14,204 nt of DNA from Thermoplasmata archaeon (lineage in GTDB: Archaea; Thermoplasmatota; E2; DHVEG-1): the NCBI GenBank assembly GCA_003649715.1, contig QMSS01000021.1, positions 1 through 14,204 of the forward strand, in the 5' to 3' direction. Shown here piece after piece: positions 7,614 through 14,204 of this stretch; positions within the stretch are counted from its first letter, which is position 1, and the number at the start of each line of letters is the position of its first letter. The notes below the pieces were generated by a model that was given only the letters and a program-made list of their open reading frames with translations, was not told the DNA's origin and did no database searches. The position numbers and the translations under genes were made by a program.

Positions 7614-10442
7614 TTCTATGAATATAGCTGGTCGTAAAGGTACTGCGAGTTTCGCCCGTTTCATGGGATCATAAATGTTTTTTTCATCAGCCTTATGTAT
7701 TTCAAAATCGGTGGAGAACTCTTTTTTGAGAAAATCGACTGATTGTTCGAGATGTTTTTTTTCATCTATAGGGATTGTGTATTGTTTTTTGTCGCTTTCA
7801 TTCATTTTTTTGATTTCTCCAATGATTTTATTTGCATAGCTGGAAACCTCTTTGCCAAGGTCTTTCATCTCTAGTTCAGATATGGCTGTTTTCATCAAGT
7901 TTTTCATGTCGAGTTTATTTTCTTTTTCTAATTCTATTGCTTGCTGCATCATTTTATGTTTCCAGGAGGATGCTGTATAGATGTGTATTTTTTTTGCTTT
8001 TATTCTAGTTACTTTAAGGATTTCATGTATGTCTTTGATGGTCTGTGATATTAGTTGTTCTCCAAGCTCGTCTTCTTCTGATATGTCCATCGGGTTGGGT
8101 GTGGGGTATGTTTCGTTTGATATGTAGTTTTTTCTACCAAGTATATGCCATATTTCCTCTGCTAGATGGGGTATTATTGGTGTCATTAGTTTTATCCATG
8201 TTGTTATGGTTTCTTCTAGTAGTTTTTTGTTTCCTCCGTTTCTTTTTAGATACCATTGTAGGTCTTTTTGTATTTCGAAAAAGATTTCGTTAGATGCAAC
8301 GCGTATGTCATATTTTTCGAATGCATCAATTATTTTTTGTATCCTTCTGTTTATGATGCTTTTCAGCCATTTGTCTAGATGTTTGTCTTCTTTTGTTGAT
8401 CTGGTTTTTATTAGCTGATTTATGAACTTCCAGATGTTTATGATCCTGTTTTTGTATTTGTTTACAACCTCTGGATCCCATTCTACATCGACAAATGGTG
8501 AGCCGACATGTGCATAGTAGAGACGCATTGCATCTACGCCATATGTGGTTGCTGCCTGTGGAATGGGTTCTGCTCCTCCTTTTGATTTACTGATTTTTTC
8601 CCGACCTTTTTGTGTGACCCACCAGTGTACAAATATGCCCTTTGGCCATTTTCTCTCAGGCATGACTGCTACATGGTTCATTAGGAATACGGGGAAGTGT
8701 ACTGTTTTATGTTCTTTTCCTCCGAGGTTTATGTCAACGGGGTACCAGTATTCGAAGTCGGATCTTATTGTTCTCCATGTGTTGTTTTTTGCTTTTCCGA
8801 TACCTAGAAAGATGTAGTCGAAGAATTCATTTGTCATTTCATCTGAGATGATTTTGTTTTCGTTTACATATTTGGATACAATATAATATGCGGGATATAA
8901 TGTTGAATCTGAGATGGGTTCTATTATCCAGTCCTTTTTGAAAGGGAATTCTGTGCCAAGCCAGGATCCCTTTCTGATGACTGCTCGGTCGTCAAACCAT
9001 TCTAATACTTTTGGCATCTCCTCCTTGTATTCCTGTGGGTATATATTCATGGAGGATACATGTTGTTTTGACATCTCTGTGAGATTCTCATCGCTGTATT
9101 TGATAAACCATTGATCTGGTATCTGTTTTATAACCACTTTTTCTCCACATCTGCAGATAACTTCCTCGGAGAATTCTCTCATAACAGTTGCAAGTTTTTT
9201 TTCTATCAGATCATTTCTTACCTGATCCTTTATGTCAGATACCTTTATGCCAGCATATACACCGCAGTTTTCATTGAGGAAACCTGTGTGAAATTCTTTT
9301 TTGTATAGTATCTCGGTTGCTTGATCAAGTTTTTCTGTTTCTGTTTGGCTGTGTATATTTAGCTGTTCGCATACCTCTTTAGCAGGGTTTGTTCCAAATC
9401 CCTTGACATCGATTATCTGTATAGGATCAATATCTTTCTTTGATTCAACCAATGCAATCCAGTCATAGGGTGCATGAGCTGGTACGGACATAACTAGTCC
9501 TGTAGCTATATTTGGGTCTGCAAATGTTCCAGATAGAATGGGGATCTCCCTGTTTATCAGTGGCACAAAACAGGTTTTACCCACAAGGTCCTTTCCTTTC
9601 ACTTCTTCATATAGCAATTCTATGTTTTCCATTTGGTAAGAAAGTTTTTTTGTACATTCCTTGGAGCATATCCATATTTCATTATCAATCCTTATCTTCT
9701 GATAGATGGCATCAGGGTTAACCCACATGTTTGTGACACCAAAGATGGTTTCTGGTCTGAGTGTGGCTGCAGGTAATATCGTTCCATCTCTCATCTTGAA
9801 CTTGATGATGGTGAATTCAAGTATCTCAGCATTTCCTCCCTTTGATACATCAGTTTCTGATTTATCCACGGCAACTGGTCCACATTGCGGGCAATATGGA
9901 GCAAAGTGTGGTTTCTGAATGAGCAGATTTTTCTGATAAAGCTTGTGGAACTGCCATTGTATAAATCTGTTGTACCCCTTAGATATTGTGTCCATGAGAC
10001 GTGAATAGTCTATGAGGAAACCAAATCGTTTCCAGTAGTCCTCAACATATACTTTGCTGAAATAATGTACTACCTCTCTGGGGTCGCTTAGTTTTTTGAT
10101 GATTTCATCTGAGCATCCATTTTTTTGAAGAAGAGCAATTGTTTCTCTGTCTCCCCGTTCTACTTTTTTTGCAAAGGCTACTGATGGAATACCTGATGCA
10201 TGAAACCCTGCAGGAAACAAAACATTGTATCCACTCATCCTCTTATATCGAGCTATGATATCACAATACGTGAATCCTCTCATGTGTCCAACATGAAGAT
10301 AACCCGACACGCCAGGGTAGGCAAAGTGGATAAAGAATTTTTTTCCCCCATCTTTTTTTGCCTCATATATCCTGTCTTTAAACCATTTATCCTGCCATTT
10401 TTTCTCAACAACTGTGTAGTCATAGCTTTTTATTGTATTCAT
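7611..10442 (-). CDS. leuS: Leucyl-tRNA synthetase, archaeal type
   Basis: This is the class Ia enzyme that charges tRNA-Leu. It has 943 residues, about the archaeal/eukaryotic length. The nucleotide-binding HVGH is at 50-53 (in GYLHVGHMRGFT) and the KMSKS loop is KISKS at 616-620. The CP1 editing domain has TLRPETIFGVTNMWVNPD (227-244) and SVPAHAPYD (319-327), including the conserved editing Asp327. Cys184/Cys187 (CPQC) and Cys430/Cys432 (CRC) are positioned to form a zinc site. DQWFIKY (443-449), SDSTLYPAYY (511-520) and FDYIF (541-545) match archaeal LeuRS. The ATG at 10442 has AAGGGAC directly upstream and a TATA box about 33 bp away, so the leader is very short. The motif after HVGH reads GFHASGIPSV instead of the usual WHxTGxPI, a noticeable but probably tolerated variant. 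It is convergent with the surface-protein gene. Confidence 0.95.
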   Translation of the reverse strand: MNTIKSYDYTVVEKKWQDKWFKDRIYEAKKDGGKKFFIHFAYPGVSGYLHVGHMRGFTYCDIIARYKRMSGYNVLFPAGFHASGIPSVAFAKKVERGDRETIALLQKNGCSDEIIKKLSDPREVVHYFSKVYVEDYWKRFGFLIDYSRLMDTISKGYNRFIQWQFHKLYQKNLLIQKPHFAPYCPQCGPVAVDKSETDVSKGGNAEILEFTIIKFKMRDGTILPAATLRPETIFGVTNMWVNPDAIYQKIRIDNEIWICSKECTKKLSYQMENIELLYEEVKGKDLVGKTCFVPLINREIPILSGTFADPNIATGLVMSVPAHAPYDWIALVESKKDIDPIQIIDVKGFGTNPAKEVCEQLNIHSQTETEKLDQATEILYKKEFHTGFLNENCGVYAGIKVSDIKDQVRNDLIEKKLATVMREFSEEVICRCGEKVVIKQIPDQWFIKYSDENLTEMSKQHVSSMNIYPQEYKEEMPKVLEWFDDRAVIRKGSWLGTEFPFKKDWIIEPISDSTLYPAYYIVSKYVNENKIISDEMTNEFFDYIFLGIGKAKNNTWRTIRSDFEYWYPVDINLGGKEHKTVHFPVFLMNHVAVMPERKWPKGIFVHWWVTQKGREKISKSKGGAEPIPQAATTYGVDAMRLYYAHVGSPFVDVEWDPEVVNKYKNRIINIWKFINQLIKTRSTKEDKHLDKWLKSIINRRIQKIIDAFEKYDIRVASNEIFFEIQKDLQWYLKRNGGNKKLLEETITTWIKLMTPIIPHLAEEIWHILGRKNYISNETYPTPNPMDISEEDELGEQLISQTIKDIHEILKVTRIKAKKIHIYTASSWKHKMMQQAIELEKENKLDMKNLMKTAISELEMKDLGKEVSSYANKIIGEIKKMNESDKKQYTIPIDEKKHLEQSVDFLKKEFSTDFEIHKADEKNIYDPMKRAKLAVPLRPAIFIE

Positions 10443-10745
10443 AGTCCCTTGCTGAGGAAATTAGAAACGTTTTATATAATGATTTCTTACTCCTTCCCTC
10501 TAAATCTAGTCTATCCCGCCTGATAACATCCAATCAGTTTTTTTCTTTATTAGAAAAAAACAAAGAACAAAGAAACATGTTTATATTTTAGAATGAATTC
10601 AAATGGGAAAGAGAGGAGCTTTTGACATGCATTATATTTTTTTTGTTTAAATTAGTTAAGACCCTCCATTCTGTTTTTTTAGGACCTTTGTATCTAGAGG
10701 TGGATGATTGTATTAAATGTCATTTTGACAATCTTCCACGATATA
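10443..10745. other. Non-coding stretch upstream of leuS and the small gene
   Basis: Beyond the leuS promoter, I see mostly A-rich and T-rich tracts. One plus-strand frame is open from 10592 to 10765 and contains a CIKCH motif near its end, but it has no good start codon and its tail overlaps the TATA box of the next gene. I treat it as unproven, possibly a decayed gene. Confidence 0.4.
10471..10480 (-). promoter_or_regulatory. leuS TATA box
   Basis: The minus strand reads ATTATATAAA, preceded by purine-rich GTAAGAAATC that could act as a BRE. Its centre is about 33 bp from the leuS ATG, placing initiation around 8 nt before the start codon. Confidence 0.6.
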
Positions 10746-10753
10746 TTTATATA
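10746..10753 (+). promoter_or_regulatory. TATA box of the small gene at 10814
   Basis: TTTATATA is a perfect archaeal box A. Initiation would be near 10775, giving a leader of about 39 nt that contains the GGGTTGAG ribosome-site candidate at 10798-10805. Confidence 0.5.
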
Positions 10754-10813
10754 TTATTAGTATGAGAGTATAACATGTGAGATGTTTAGTTTGATTTGGG
10801 TTGAGAGATGTAT

Positions 10814-10942
10814 ATGAGATTAGTAGGCGATATCACAACTGATGAGGAGTTTGATGATATGAAGGCTGCTATGGAAATATTTTTTGTAGGTGACTGGATA
10901 AGAGAACTTGTTCGACATAGTTCTAGTTCAGCAGATTCATAA
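10814..10942 (+). CDS. Small protein of 42 residues, unknown function
   Basis: I do not recognise this protein. It begins MRLVGDITTDEEFDDMKAAM, continues through a short amphipathic or hydrophobic stretch (EIFFVGDWIRELVRHS) and ends in a Ser-rich tail SSSSADS. It is acidic at the front and probably helical over residues 10-35. The case for a real gene is the set of signals in correct order: TTTATATA at 10746, GGGTTGAG at 10798-10805 and ATG at 10814 with 8-nt spacing. The srp54 gene shows the same GGTTGAG before its start. An earlier in-frame ATG at 10808 would add two residues but is only 2 nt from the ribosome site. Codon choice resembles the neighbours. It may be a regulator or antitoxin-like small protein, or the 5' remnant of a longer gene, because the downstream frame is broken by stops. 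It stands alone between leuS and nucS. Confidence 0.5.
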   Translation: MRLVGDITTDEEFDDMKAAMEIFFVGDWIRELVRHSSSSADS

Positions 10943-10952
10943 CCTCTTGTTC

Positions 10953-11093
10953 CTAGTGTAAAAACCTAGGTACATCCAAAAGATTTGGAGGAATACAACG
11001 TTTAGTTTTTAGATAAATTGTCAACATTAAGTTTGGGTCTTTCTCACACCTATTACATATAGAGAATCTGGCATATCCAAGAAGCTTTTTTTG
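10953..11093 (-). other. Open minus-strand frame with CxxC, possible decayed gene
   Basis: A 46-codon frame downstream of nucS reads through LLGYARFSICNRCEKDPN and on to CIPPNLLDVPRFLH before a TAG. It has a zinc-ribbon-like CNRC and another Cys about 20 residues later. There is no in-frame ATG except an internal one, and a TGA precedes it at 11094-11096. It could be a decayed zinc-binding protein or chance. I assign no function. Confidence 0.2.
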
Positions 11094-11131
11094 TCATTTA
11101 TTTAAAATCTAAGACTCTGCTGCTATAGTTT

Positions 11132-11893
11132 TTAAAAATCCTTTAGTGTTTTTTGCTTATCATCTGGCAACACAATCCTTCTCTCAACCTCTCTCCATTC
11201 CAAACCATAATCAGATAGCAGTTTTTTCACCATATCGGGAATCTTCGGTGCGCATAGTATACCACGTACATTTGCAGTTTCTATGTCTCTTTTCATGTCA
11301 TTGACATACATCCGAAGTTGTTGAACTGCACTAATGGTTGCCTGGCTTCTTTTCACTTCAATCACTACAGGCACATGATTTTTGTCATATCCGAATAGGT
11401 CTATAATACCTGATTTTACATGTTTCTCTCGTTTACTAATACGAAGACCCTCCTCAATAACTCCTGGGTTGCTGACTATCTCATTGACTATATCTGTTTC
11501 CATACCTGAGATCAAAAGTTGTGCATGGTCATGCAGGGATGCCACTACTATTATTTTTATATCGCGGAAAGATATATTCATTTTCTCAGGTGGATGAGTG
11601 TGATAGGATTTCATGTTTAGGAGATGGTTTTTTATGTCGAAACGTGTGATTGTTCCAGCAGGCTGCCAATTCACTGGTTCACGCATTACAGGTTGATGGA
11701 CAATAATTGTCCCATCTTGTTTTATCATAACAATTCTTTCTCCCCAGTCAAGCAATGATCTAGCTCGTCCATGATAGTTGATCAAACACTCTCCTATGAT
11801 AATGAGTATTGTTTTGTCTGCCGTTGATCTATGATATTTTTCTATGAATTTCAGTGCCTCTGAAGCAGTAGGTGTTAGTACATGTTTAATCAA
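11132..11893 (-). CDS. nucS: Mismatch-specific endonuclease NucS/EndoMS
   Basis: NucS/EndoMS cuts both strands at mismatched bases in many archaea and actinobacteria that lack MutS/MutL; earlier work described flap and single-strand cutting. The 253-residue length is normal. The N-terminal binding domain shows NYHGRARSLL (39-48) and EPVNWQPAG (72-80). The RecB-like nuclease domain has NPGVIEEGL (142-150), SGIIDLFGYD (161-170) and VIEVKR (177-182), giving Asp165, Glu179 and Lys181 as catalytic residues, the numbers I recall for the Thermococcus enzyme. The last seven residues, QKTLKDF, match the PCNA-binding PIP pattern QxxLxxF, so recruitment to the sliding clamp is likely. The start codon is TTG at 11893, chosen because GGAGGTTG lies 10 nt upstream, a TATA box is correctly placed, and the next in-frame Met is at residue 55. 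It stands alone on the minus strand. Confidence 0.95.
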   Translation of the reverse strand: MIKHVLTPTASEALKFIEKYHRSTADKTILIIIGECLINYHGRARSLLDWGERIVMIKQDGTIIVHQPVMREPVNWQPAGTITRFDIKNHLLNMKSYHTHPPEKMNISFRDIKIIVVASLHDHAQLLISGMETDIVNEIVSNPGVIEEGLRISKREKHVKSGIIDLFGYDKNHVPVVIEVKRSQATISAVQQLRMYVNDMKRDIETANVRGILCAPKIPDMVKKLLSDYGLEWREVERRIVLPDDKQKTLKDF

Positions 11894-11903
11894 ACTAATT
11901 GGG

Positions 11904-11911
11904 CAACCTCC
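11904..11911 (-). promoter_or_regulatory. Shine-Dalgarno site deciding the nucS TTG start
   Basis: GGAGGTTG on the minus strand lies 10 nt before the TTG at 11893 and is the strongest ribosome-binding sequence in the window. No ATG is near, so this site supports the TTG start. Confidence 0.7.
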
Positions 11912-11939
11912 AAAAAATTTTCTTTCTTAAAAACTATTT

Positions 11940-11949
11940 TTTATTATAT
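11940..11949 (-). promoter_or_regulatory. nucS TATA box
   Basis: The minus strand reads ATATAATAAA. Its centre is about 52 bp from the TTG start, so initiation near 11920 would give a leader of about 27 nt that includes the Shine-Dalgarno site. Confidence 0.45.
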
Positions 11950-12059
11950 GAGTGTATCTATCATCTTTGTGATATCAACTTGCCAACTTGTGACAGAAAA
12001 TTGTGGTGTATAAAAAATCTTTTTTCTATGAGACATAGTTATGTATACTTGGATAGTTT

Positions 12060-12272
12060 CTAACTATCTCTGTATAGACCTGTATATTTGTATTTGTAGT
12101 ATATCTCCTTATTTCCGTCTCTTTCATCTTGCCAGATAACCATCACTTCGTTGATGTTTTTTGGTTTCAACCGCTGCATTTTCTGAGATGCCTATCCTAT
12201 GCGTTAGCCTAATAATTGTTCATAAGTCTCTTTTTCATCATTGGAAAAGTAAGAGTAGTATCTCATAATCAT
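12060..12272 (-). pseudogene. Frameshifted remnant of a secreted-type beta-propeller repeat protein
   Basis: Three minus-strand reading segments appear to be one broken gene. Segment one (12272-12204) begins MIMRYYSYFSNDEKETYEQ and stops at TAA. Segment two, in another frame (12219-12124), reads TIIRLTHRIGISENAAVETK. Segment three, back in the first frame (12179-12060), reads EVMVIWQDERDGNKEIYYKY and ends at TAG. The pair RLTxxxGxSENxxV ... VxWQDxRDGNxEIYYK is the hallmark of sialidase/TolB-like propeller repeats of secreted archaeal and bacterial proteins. Segments two and three overlap in the middle, so at least one frameshift separates them. A perfect TTTATATA (12293-12300) sits 24 bp before the first ATG. 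No signal peptide is seen. I infer a decayed 5' gene fragment. Sequencing error cannot be excluded, but two breaks in 210 bp and a missing remainder argue for real decay. Confidence 0.6.
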
Positions 12273-12292
12273 CTTCTTCGTTCCGGTTTGTG

Positions 12293-12300
12293 TATATAAA
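12293..12300 (-). promoter_or_regulatory. TATA box of the pseudogene
   Basis: The minus strand has TTTATATA with its centre about 24 bp before the first ATG of the broken frame, as expected for a leaderless transcript. It can also be read as TATATAAATAC on the plus strand, but no plus-strand gene follows. Confidence 0.4.
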
Positions 12301-12416
12301 TACTTTTCTTTTTGACATAATTTTTCTCTAAAAATATATTAAAATCTATAAAAAATCTCGTATTTTCTTTTTCCATCATCTTATGCTCACTGCCTTTTTG
12401 AATATTCCTAAAAGTT

Positions 12417-13340
12417 CTATCTACTATACTTGTCTACCATGATTAATCCACTGATCACCAAAAAACCTCCTAATATGAATAGAACTGTTATTTTCTCTCC
12501 AAAAAATAGACAACTTATTATTGTTGATAGGATAGGTATCGAGTAGAGGTACATGCTTACCTCTGAAGCATTTTTTATCTCAAGGGCCACATACCACAAA
12601 ACATATCCAATCACAGTGGAAAACACCCCTAGGAATATAACTGCTGTCCATCCCTCTACAGTCATACTTTTTATTTCAGTTAACAGAGATGGAGTGAAAA
12701 ATGGGATCAAACCTAAGCTGCCGAAAAGCATTGCATACACAGTAAGCGAAAGAGGTGAATATCGTTTCAATAGTTTTTTTCCAGCAACAGTATAGATAGC
12801 ACCCATTAATGCGGCTATAAACGTTGTGAGAACACCCACAGCATACGTTCCCTCAAAAAATGCTCTGGTGTCGCTTCCTGAAATAGATAGTATTACAACT
12901 CCAAGTAATGAAAGAATGATGCCAAAAAACATATTCTGCTTTATTTTTTCATCTAAGAAAAAAGCAGCTAGGATAACTACTAGTATCGGTATAAAAGCTA
13001 TTATTAAACTCGCAGTGCTTGCTGACACATATTGCTCACCATAGTTTAGTCCCAGATGATATACTGTTACTCCAAAAAATCCCAATAGGAAGATAGATGG
13101 AATATCACTTATGTGGAGTTTTGAAAACTTTTTAGGCATAAAAAGTAGAGTAAAAATGAAGACAATACATACTACAAGAAAACGTAGAATTGTGAGGTTC
13201 ACAGGTGAGAGATATCTTAATCCTATTCTGATAAACGGAAACGCGAGAGCCCAAAAGATAATGGGTAGTCCTATTATGAGATAAAAATTTTTTTTTGTAT
13301 ATTTCCATCTATCTTTTTCTGATATCCTCTGTGATATCAT
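12417..13340 (-). CDS. EamA/DMT-family transporter
   Basis: This is an integral membrane protein of the drug/metabolite transporter superfamily, usually exporters of amino acids, nucleotides or other metabolites. From the ATG at 13340 it has 307 residues, typical for the family. Two tandem EamA halves are visible, each with about five helices: half one holds LIIGLPIIFWALAFPFIRIG and ASTASLIIAFIPILVVILAA with a following FLDEK; half two holds the equivalent SEVSMYLYSIPILSTIISCL and FFGEK. A basic, soluble N-terminus of about 18 residues precedes helix one. A TTG at 13364 would add eight residues; neither start has a good ribosome site, so the choice is uncertain by 24 bp. The gene lies 96 bp after an OPT transporter on the same strand, but the gap contains its own TATA-like elements and a palindrome, so separate regulation is likely. 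Substrate is unknown. Confidence 0.9.
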   Translation of the reverse strand: MISQRISEKDRWKYTKKNFYLIIGLPIIFWALAFPFIRIGLRYLSPVNLTILRFLVVCIVFIFTLLFMPKKFSKLHISDIPSIFLLGFFGVTVYHLGLNYGEQYVSASTASLIIAFIPILVVILAAFFLDEKIKQNMFFGIILSLLGVVILSISGSDTRAFFEGTYAVGVLTTFIAALMGAIYTVAGKKLLKRYSPLSLTVYAMLFGSLGLIPFFTPSLLTEIKSMTVEGWTAVIFLGVFSTVIGYVLWYVALEIKNASEVSMYLYSIPILSTIISCLFFGEKITVLFILGGFLVISGLIMVDKYSR

Positions 13341-13392
13341 GAGACTACGGTTTGTTCCAGGCAAATAATGGTGTAGAAAGAGATAAGAGGCT

Positions 13393-13410
13393 ATAAAACC
13401 TTGGTTTTAT
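13393..13410. promoter_or_regulatory. 18-bp palindrome overlapping the probable EamA TATA box
   Basis: ATAAAACC-TT-GGTTTTAT is a perfect 8+8 inverted repeat with a 2-bp centre. On the minus strand its downstream arm runs into TTTTATAG (13391-13398), a TATA-like box about 55 bp before the EamA ATG. A dimeric repressor or activator bound here would cover the TATA/BRE region. Another TATA-like TTTTATAC is at 13420-13427. It could instead be part of the OPT gene terminator. Confidence 0.45.
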
Positions 13411-13436
13411 TCTTCTATTGTATAAAATTGTTCAGT

Positions 13437-14204
13437 TTATTTCCTCTCTGTGCCTATATTCTGATTATCATTCTTTTGCATGATTTCTCTTAATGGTATG
13501 TATGCTAGTAATACTGCGATGTAGATCCATATTAGTAATCCAGGCCACCATGGAGCATTGTTGCATATCCGTAGATCTATACCAGTGATGATGAGCACTG
13601 CTACGAGTACTCCTGTTAGTGCCTCTCCAGCTACTAATCCAGCTGTCAACAACAATCCAGTTCTTATAGCCTTCTCCCTTGGTTTTATATCAGTATGTTT
13701 TATGGCCAGTTCCCAGTCGCTGACTTCCTCCTCCGGGTATCCATATTTTTTCTTTAAAGTATTGTCAGTAAAATGCCGTACCATGCCTCCGATAAAAATT
13801 GGTATTGACAAAGTGAATGGTAGATATATACCTATAGCAACTGGTAGAACTGGTAAATCTATAAGTATTAGCACAAGTGCTAATACTGCTCCTGCGACTA
13901 CATAGGGCCATAGCATTTCTCCCCCGAGAACACCTTGTACTATTCCTTTCATCAGATAAGCCTGTGGTGCTGATAGTTCTCTACTTCCAATGGTGAATGC
14001 CTGATGAAGAACACCTATTACTATGCCTACCACTGCTGAGACAGCTATTACTCCAAATGTCATTGAGATCTGCAAATTTTTTGGTGTAGCACCTATCATC
14101 TGTCCACATGCCATGGACTGTAGAAGATCTCCAGAGATTGATCCGCCTACGCATATAACTGCTGATATTAGTATAACAATAGCCATGCCGGCTGGTCCTG
14201 TGAC
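13437..14204 (-). CDS. OPT-family oligopeptide transporter, C-terminal part
   Basis: This is the C-terminal 255 residues of an OPT (oligopeptide transporter) family protein, which imports small peptides or metal-chelator complexes with a proton gradient. The frame remains open to the right edge (VTGPAG precedes the first visible Met at 14186), so the true start lies outside the window; full proteins have about 600 residues. Visible family features are SGDLLQSMACGQMIGATPKN, the conserved SAPQAYLMKGIVQGVLGG and LPVAIGIYLPFTLSIPIFIGG, with several membrane helices and a loop carrying YGYPEEEVSDWE. A last pair of helices ends in a polar, Asn-rich tail. No frame disruption is seen. The EamA gene follows on the same strand. 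Substrate cannot be predicted from this part. Confidence 0.9.
   Translation of the reverse strand, partial: VTGPAGMAIVILISAVICVGGSISGDLLQSMACGQMIGATPKNLQISMTFGVIAVSAVVGIVIGVLHQAFTIGSRELSAPQAYLMKGIVQGVLGGEMLWPYVVAGAVLALVLILIDLPVLPVAIGIYLPFTLSIPIFIGGMVRHFTDNTLKKKYGYPEEEVSDWELAIKHTDIKPREKAIRTGLLLTAGLVAGEALTGVLVAVLIITGIDLRICNNAPWWPGLLIWIYIAVLLAYIPLREIMQKNDNQNIGTERK

Larger units (their letters stand above)
11950..12412. other. Intergenic region between nucS and the EamA gene
   Basis: Apart from the pseudogene at 12060-12272 and the nucS promoter, this region shows only AT-rich sequence, including AAAAAATCTTTTTT near 12011-12024. A 36-codon minus-strand frame at 12269-12379 is Lys/Ile/Phe/Asn-rich and overlaps the pseudogene promoter, so I do not call it. 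Confidence 0.5.

Noticed and set aside
8045..10523. Several plus-strand frames of 65-107 codons across leuS
   Set aside because: All are antisense to conserved synthetase sequence, Phe/Ser/Leu-rich, and without ribosome sites.
10952..10970. CCTAG/CTAGG hairpin as a terminator for the small gene
   Set aside because: The stem is only 5 bp with a 9-nt loop and is not followed by a T-run.
12269..12379. 36-codon minus-strand frame beginning MMEKENTRFF
   Set aside because: Composition is Lys/Ile/Phe/Asn-rich as expected from AT-rich DNA, it contains the TATA box of the pseudogene, and no ribosome site precedes it.
1..14204. tRNA genes, CRISPR arrays, insertion sequences
   Set aside because: I looked in the intergenic regions on both strands and found no TpsiC-arm-like motif with matching stems, no spaced direct repeats and no transposase-like frame or terminal inverted repeats.

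Overview
The window reads as low-GC archaeal chromosome, most likely from a euryarchaeon. The evidence is an archaeal-type SRP54, an archaeal-type leucyl-tRNA synthetase, a NucS/EndoMS mismatch endonuclease with a PCNA-binding tail, a MOFRL-family glycerate 2-kinase, a huge secreted PQQ-type propeller/Ig-like surface protein full of N-glycosylation sequons, and TATA boxes (TTTATATA-like) about 25 bp before short or absent leaders. The giant Ig-like surface protein and the glycerate kinase suggest a Thermoplasmatota-like lineage, but that placement is an inference and is not proven here.

Layout. Positions 1-48 may hold the first 16 codons of a divergent membrane or secreted protein running off the left edge. 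Two plus-strand housekeeping genes follow: srp54 (198-1532) and glycerate 2-kinase (1595-2941). A 367-bp AT-rich promoter region then leads to a 1422-residue surface protein (3309-7577). It meets leuS (7611-10442, minus strand) tail to tail with a 33-bp gap. The stretch 10443-11131 has no long gene but holds the leuS promoter and a well-formed small gene of 42 codons (10814-10942). nucS (11132-11893, minus) starts with TTG behind a strong GGAGGTTG. The 519-bp gap 11894-12412 looks empty but contains a frameshifted remnant (12060-12272, minus) of a secreted-type beta-propeller repeat gene, with its TATA box still in place. An EamA/DMT exporter (12417-13340, minus) and the C-terminal 256 codons of an OPT-family oligopeptide transporter (13437-14204, minus, cut by the right edge) complete the window.

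The genes do not form one pathway. They are single-gene or two-gene units: membrane protein targeting (SRP54), sugar-acid catabolism (glycerate kinase), a cell-surface protein, translation, mismatch repair, and two solute carriers. I did not find a defence system, CRISPR array, insertion sequence or tRNA gene. The most interesting items are the ghost propeller gene, the untracked 42-codon gene, the duplicated domain that brackets the propeller of the surface protein, and an 18-bp palindrome over the probable TATA box of the EamA gene.
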